A DNA stretch of 64,000 bases from positions 14,217,173 to 14,281,172 of the forward strand of contig JALMQS010000187.1 in assembly GCA_024734495.1 (NCBI GenBank). Direction: 5' to 3'. A program made the position numbers and the translations under genes. Below are positions 41,801-48,461 of the stretch, piece after piece; position 1 is the stretch's first letter, and every line of letters begins with the position of its first letter. The stretch is from Forficula auricularia (Eukaryota > Arthropoda > Insecta > Dermaptera > Forficulidae). The notes beneath the pieces were generated by a model. It saw only the letters and a program-made list of their open reading frames with translations, did not search any database and was not told where the DNA came from.

Positions 41801-44800
41801 TTGGATAAAGTTTAGCAACGATCCGTTGTAGTTTAATTATTACTAAGGCGGCTTTAGCAAGAGAGAGCGTACCGAGTCTTGAAAAAGTTTTCACCTATTA
41901 GTCCAATTTTATTATTTCTGTTACTAGATAACATATATTGTAAACATTAATCGGTAAGCAAAGCATTCGCTTGAAAATTTGGAATTTTTCTCTGTCTATC
42001 TGTGTGTGAGTGTGTGTTTAGATTCTGGTACCAAGGTATCCACGATAACTCGAGAATGGAAATTCGTAGAAACTTCATCCTGGTGTCAAAATGTTTTTTT
42101 TTTCTAATTTAAAGAAGTGTTTAGAAATTGATCTTTTTAGCTTTAGTTGAAAATCGAGAAAATTAGAAAAAATCAGTAATAAATCGATTTTTTTTTTGGG
42201 GGGGGGGGGGAGAAATTGAACAATTGTAGCTAATGAGTTAAAATTTGAACTCAAGTTTGTAATAGCAAACTCCACTTATGTTCGATGATTTCACTTTCTA
42301 GCTCGAAGTATTCGCTGACAAAAAATAGCCATATCACAAAAATTTGTAGAAAGCGTACCATCTTGAAACAGCAATTACATTTTCCTCCAAAATATAATTG
42401 TAATCGGGCAAGAAAAATTCGGGGTTAAAAAAATGTCGAGAATAAGCTTTAAGTATGAAAATTTAAAAACTGATCCGCGCTTAATTTCAATATAAAGCAA
42501 TTATTTAACTATGAAATTATATGTTTTGATATTCTCTTATTCGTTTTTGTGGAAGAGAGAACAAAATATTAGCCATTGAAACACAAGCATATTTTGACCT
42601 AAATAATTAAAATATAGGAATCGGATTAGCCGAGAGCTTAAAGACACTAGCCTTCTAAGCAGGAGTCCCGGGTTCGAGTCCGAGTCTCTGCATTGATATT
42701 TGACCGGCTATAATCTGATTCCTAGTCACCAATCCGTCTGGCAAGCGTGGTGACTTAATGCCAACCCCCTTCCATTTGATGGAAGAGGCCTATATTCAGG
42801 AGTGGATTGTCGCTATCGACAGGCTGATGATGAATTAAAATATAATTTTTTAATTATTTAAACCTTTTTTTAAAGACCTTGACGGAGCGTTTAGTGGTCC
42901 CCCAGAGATCAAAATGTGACCCAAAATAAAAAAAGGTAATTTTTTAATATTATACTTTAAAAAATTATTTTTTTTAAATATCTATTTTATTTTTAATTGA
43001 AATCATCTATAAAAAATATAAAAAATTGTAGAGAGAAATTAATTTATTTGATTAGTAAGATAAACTTGGATGAAATTGAGTTAAAATTGGTTGTAAACAT
43101 TTTTTTTAGATTTGAAGTACCTTATGAATCCCACCCAACCCAAAGGTGTGCGAGAAGAAATGGGAAAGGAAATTGAACACCTGGCAGGTCCCTCCTGAGA
43201 TTTATAAAACAGCTGGCATTTGGTTTTAAATAATAAAGTTTTAGGGATGAAATATATAGATCTTTTCGTTAGCTCTTATTTATTTGGACTAAAAAAAAAT
43301 TATAAGAAAAAATCATTTAAAGTGTGGATTGACTTTCACATTTGAATATATAAGTTTAGAATAAATGAAAGTGGGAGGGGTCTGGCGGCCTCAATTACCT
43401 ATCTCGGAGCATCATATTAAACCAATAGTGGTTTAGACTTTTTAATTCAAAAAAACAAAATTATTAAGATTTTTTATGTTAGAAAGTGGTTTAGACTTTT
43501 TAATTCAAAAAAACAAAATTATTAAGATTTTTTTATGTTAGAAAAATTGGGGATCACAATCACAAGATACTAGGATGCTACCATAAAGATTAAATATTCT
43601 TATGATCTGGAGGGTTTTTTCGGGTAGGACTTCGAGGAAGTTTCGGCTTTCAATGCTAAGTATTTTTATAATAAACTTATTTAAGTCGATGAGTTGACTT
43701 TAAATCTATCATCACTTGCAAAAGGTCTTAAATTAAGAAGCCGAAATGTTGGAAAATGTGGGAAAAAAAGATAAAAGTAAATAAATATTTTATAAGTTAG
43801 GTTTTCTAGGTCACTTCTTTCACGTTAAAAATTAAAAAATAAAAGAGGTAAATTATTTTCTGTAATTCCTGAATGGGTTGATAGCCAGAAATATATATAT
43901 TGAAAAAAAAATTACCTCTTTTATTTTTTATTTTTAACGTGACCTAGAAAAACCTAACTCATAGTAAATTAATAACTCAAAAAATATTTATTTCTTTATT
44001 AAAGATGTTTCTTCACCTTGCACCAACACCACAATCTCTATTAATTATGTCGGAAAAAATTTAACCAATTTTCTAATTTTGTCATCGATAGAATCCAAAT
44101 CATTGGCCTAATTACAAAAGATTCAACATGAAAAAGTTATTTTGGGCTTAAGAGCAAATAAGAAAATTTTAATATACAAAAATTAGATTAACAGATCCAG
44201 TTTATATCTTTAATACCTATGCAGTGAAAAAGAATTTTGGTAAAAATAAAAAAATGAAAAAAGTAGATATAATTAAAAGGCTTGATTTTTAATAATTTAA
44301 ATTGTGATAATTTTTCAATAATTAGAGTAGAAGAGATGCATGAAAATAGAACATGTTATAGTAAAGCTTTGGAAATATTAATTTTATGTTGCAATTAATA
44401 TAAATTGTGACAATAAAAACTGACAAGAATGATTTAATGAATAAGACCACTCACCCAAGAGTGAACCCCACCCGAAAAGTGCACCTGGTCCATGTCCCTG
44501 ATTTTCGTAAACTAATAAATGAATAATTTATCATTTATATAATCAAATAAATTTTAAAAATGTTATTCTTAAACTGGAAACAATTTTCTAATATTGCAAT
44601 AAGTAAAAAAAAACTTCCATATCATCGGCCTAACTACAAAAGCTACAACATGAAAAAGCAATAAGAAAATTATAATACACAAATAGTGTTAACAGAGCCA
44701 GTTTTATTTCTTTAAAACTAATTCGAAAATGAATTTTCTTGTAATTTTAATTCCATTTTAAAAATATCTCATCATATATGTAATTAATAAATATTTGCAA

Positions 44801-47800
44801 TTTTATAAATTATTTGCATTTTTTCTCTTTTATTTATGTTTTCTCCCACAATATAAATACATTATCTTATATTGATTAGGAAACTTTTTACTTTATAAAA
44901 TAAAAATATTACTAATAAAAATATAAAAGTAAAAAATATGAAATGCTTACAAATTTCCAAAGGCTTTTTTCATTAAAAATGGGTAATTTTGCACTAATCA
45001 TTTTGGTATTTTTAAAATTTGATCATCACAAAAAGAAGCTTCTATTCACGCCCTGCACCAAATTCTAAATCATATCATAATAGCATATCCAAGAAACTAA
45101 CTATCAGTTGTTTTCTGATAAGATAAGTTTGTCAGAATTGTACGATTGCCTTAGCCACGTATTATTTGAACTAAATTTATACTTTTATTTTTTTATTTAA
45201 AACTTATTAAAGAATTCTATTTATTGTTTTTAATTTTAGATGAATTATTAAATAAAATGTTGTATTTAAAACGGAGATCAATTTGAATTAACAAATATTT
45301 TGGAGAAAAAAAATCAGGTAAATTTTCTTAATATATTTATATAGCTGATTGTTAACTTTATAGAAATAATATTAATAATACAATTTTCTAATGAATGAAA
45401 GGTTTGAATTTGTTTTATTATAAAAATATATTAAAATTGAACGCGCATTTCTGAAAAACAGAGTATTAAAGGTTTTTGTGCATTTGGGTCTTAGGGGACT
45501 GAAAATTGTAAAATACGGGCAGGATACAGGGAGTACCTAAGTTCCATTGCTTTAAGAAAGGAATATAAAGCAAATATAAACAAATTTTTCAAAAATAATA
45601 AATAATTTATAGATCTGTAGAATTAACAGTTCATTATTGAATAACTTGCGAGGTTCATTTAATTAAAAGAAAATAAATAAATTAATTAGTTTTCAATATG
45701 CATGGCACTTTTAAAACAACCAATTCCCTCTCATTACTTTTATCAAAATTAAAAGATAGAAATCTTCTCTTGAATCCAAATAATTTAGTTTACAAAATTG
45801 ATTCCTTAGATTGTGACGAGTCATATATAGGACAGACAAAACAATATTTGAAATCTAAAATTTACGAACATAAATATTCAATTAGAACAAAAAATTTTCG
45901 ACTTTGAACTCTGTGAGAAATTCCCGTTAATATTGAATGTCACCAAAGCCACATATTTCTTCTTTAGAGTAAAATATGTTGACTTGACTTTCTATTCATG
46001 TCGGGGCAATATTTTACGCCCACACGACTATAAACACTAAACAAAGCCCAAATTCATTCCTATTTCAAATATAGCTCACATCTGTGAGGCGAGAAGTCTA
46101 CTGATTACCATTTTTCTCTTATTACGTAGGCGTAATTCCAAAAATTACTAATAGATTCGGCCCTGGCTAGGCCTTTAAAATCAATAATCCTATTCTTACT
46201 AAAGCCTGCATTTGAAATAAATTAAGTTAAATTAGAAAAAAACAAAATGATAAATTCTTTGGTTTGTAATACTCTTTCTGCTTCTTTCTTACTACGTCAA
46301 GACAAATCAAAATAATCATCTCACAGATTTTTTATTTTTTCCTCTGAATCAAAAGGTTAATTCTTAATTGAAAATTTTGTAATTTTTCCCATTCTAATCA
46401 TTTAAATCGATTATTCTTAGATAAATGTTACCAAAATATTAATTTCAGTGGTTCCAGTCGAAACTATTCACTGGATAAACAAAATGTTCACCATATTTGA
46501 AAAATTTTTAAATCTTTTTATGACTCACGAAATATCAGCTTACATCCCTAGTTTGAGAATCACTGGATAGGTATTTAATTTTCCTTTCTTATTTTTTGAG
46601 AATAAATCCTGACTTGTAGGTGTTGCACTTTCTTGGGGGCATCCTTATATGCAAGAAAGTATTACATTAATGTGAAACCTACCAAGTATTTTTTATCCAA
46701 TAATTTTAAGAAAGTATTACCCCAGGAAAGTAGAAGTCAGTTTTGACTCTTCAAAAATAAGAGAGTAAAATTAAATACCTATCCAGTGATTCTCAAGCTA
46801 AGAGGGTGAGCAGCTCTACAAGAGGGGGTGGGAACGGATGGATTCCGGGCCCGGTTTTTTTAAAGGACCCCGTTTGAATTGAAAAATAATGTTCTGAGAA
46901 CGTATTTTTAGTGTTGTTTTGTAATTTGATAACGGTTAATTCTAGTACCTATAAAATAAGATATATTTTTACTACTAAAATTATTATTTTGGCTTTGATT
47001 ATATATATTTGTTTAACTTGGGGCCCATCAAATTTTCCTTTCCATGCCCGGATTTTCTCTCCACGGCTCTGGGTGTGAGCTGATACTGAGTCATTAAAAG
47101 ATTTTTAATTTTTCAAATATTTAGATATAGTATAAAATTAAAAGAAATCAAAATTAAATGTTGGGTTTAAGCTTCGGTGAATGTTTTGTTTATCCAGGGA
47201 ATTGATTAGGCCGGAACCACTGAAATTAATTTTTTGATAAGAATATCATCAAAAATATCTAGGGTAAGATTAATCGAATCTAAAAAAAATTGACCAGGAA
47301 GCAAAAAAGTTTGAGACCCACTCCTCTACTGGCATATTTGAATTTTTAGAAAAATAAAGCTTTATTTCTATAATGCCATTTGATTTAGCAGACATCTAAG
47401 TAGTCTGAATTCAACAGGTAGTATTATCTCTATAAAAACTAGCTGTAGAAAATCCAATTTGTCAGGAACAAATAGATTATAAATTAATGAGTAAATTAAA
47501 TGTTTAGAGTTGCTGATCCATAACGTTTTCAGCTCCCTTAAATTCTCCAAATTTGTTCTCTTGCCCCACTATAAAATTCAATTTTGTAGAATAATTTACA
47601 TTAAATCAATATCTAATTTTTTCATTGAAAAATATTCTCGTCTTCGATAATTGCACCCACTGGTGAATTTCCATCACCTTCAGTGTGAGCTTGCATCCTT
47701 GGTTAAACCTACTGGATTGGATTATATTAGCAATTCAATTTTAATAATCTATATATATATATATAAATGCATACTTATTGCAGCACTGTGTGGTTATTTC

Positions 47801-48405
47801 TTATAAATTCATTATTCGGTTGATTTTTTTTAAGTTATAACGTTTTCCTTTGGGCTTTTCTCAAAGTGCAACGACTAGATTGAAAACCTAAATAAACAAA
47901 ATACTAAAACTTAAGGGCTGTCAATAATAGTGCATTCGTGCAGGAGTCCAACAGAAAACATTTTTAAGAAAGTTATGATGAAATTAGAAAATGAATGAAA
48001 ATTTTCTAGTTAAATCACGAGTATCTGTCTTTAACTTAGACCCTGTGTTATCGATCTAAGTGATAACCTTGGCCAAGACTCAGCCGTAAGTATGCATACT
48101 CTCACACTATCAGTGATAAACATAAATTTTCTTACTATAGTCTTAAAAGCAAGAGGAACCCTCAGACTGGATGGAGTTTGATACCGAGATCAAGAGATCG
48201 ATGACGTTAGGGATATTTCTCATCCCTTGATGAAAGGCCGAAATGTCTGATTCACTTTTTAACCTTTATCATGACCAGGAAAAAATTACAGGTTATCATT
48301 CGCTCCACCAAAGCTTCAACAAGAAGAATCAGAAAGAATTAGGTAAAGATTATTTAAAATTCTTCAAACACTTCAATGTTTGGATGAAATTAAATAATTT
48401 CTTAG

Positions 48406-48461
<56 letters not shown>

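Noticed and set aside
42624..42690. A genuine tRNA gene
   Set aside because: A and B boxes are present but the cloverleaf does not close and the RTE-like tail follows; a SINE explains it better.
48219..48255. Possible hammerhead core TTGATGAAAGGCCGAAATGTC
   Set aside because: First core base differs and stem II has no loop, so it cannot form the required helix.
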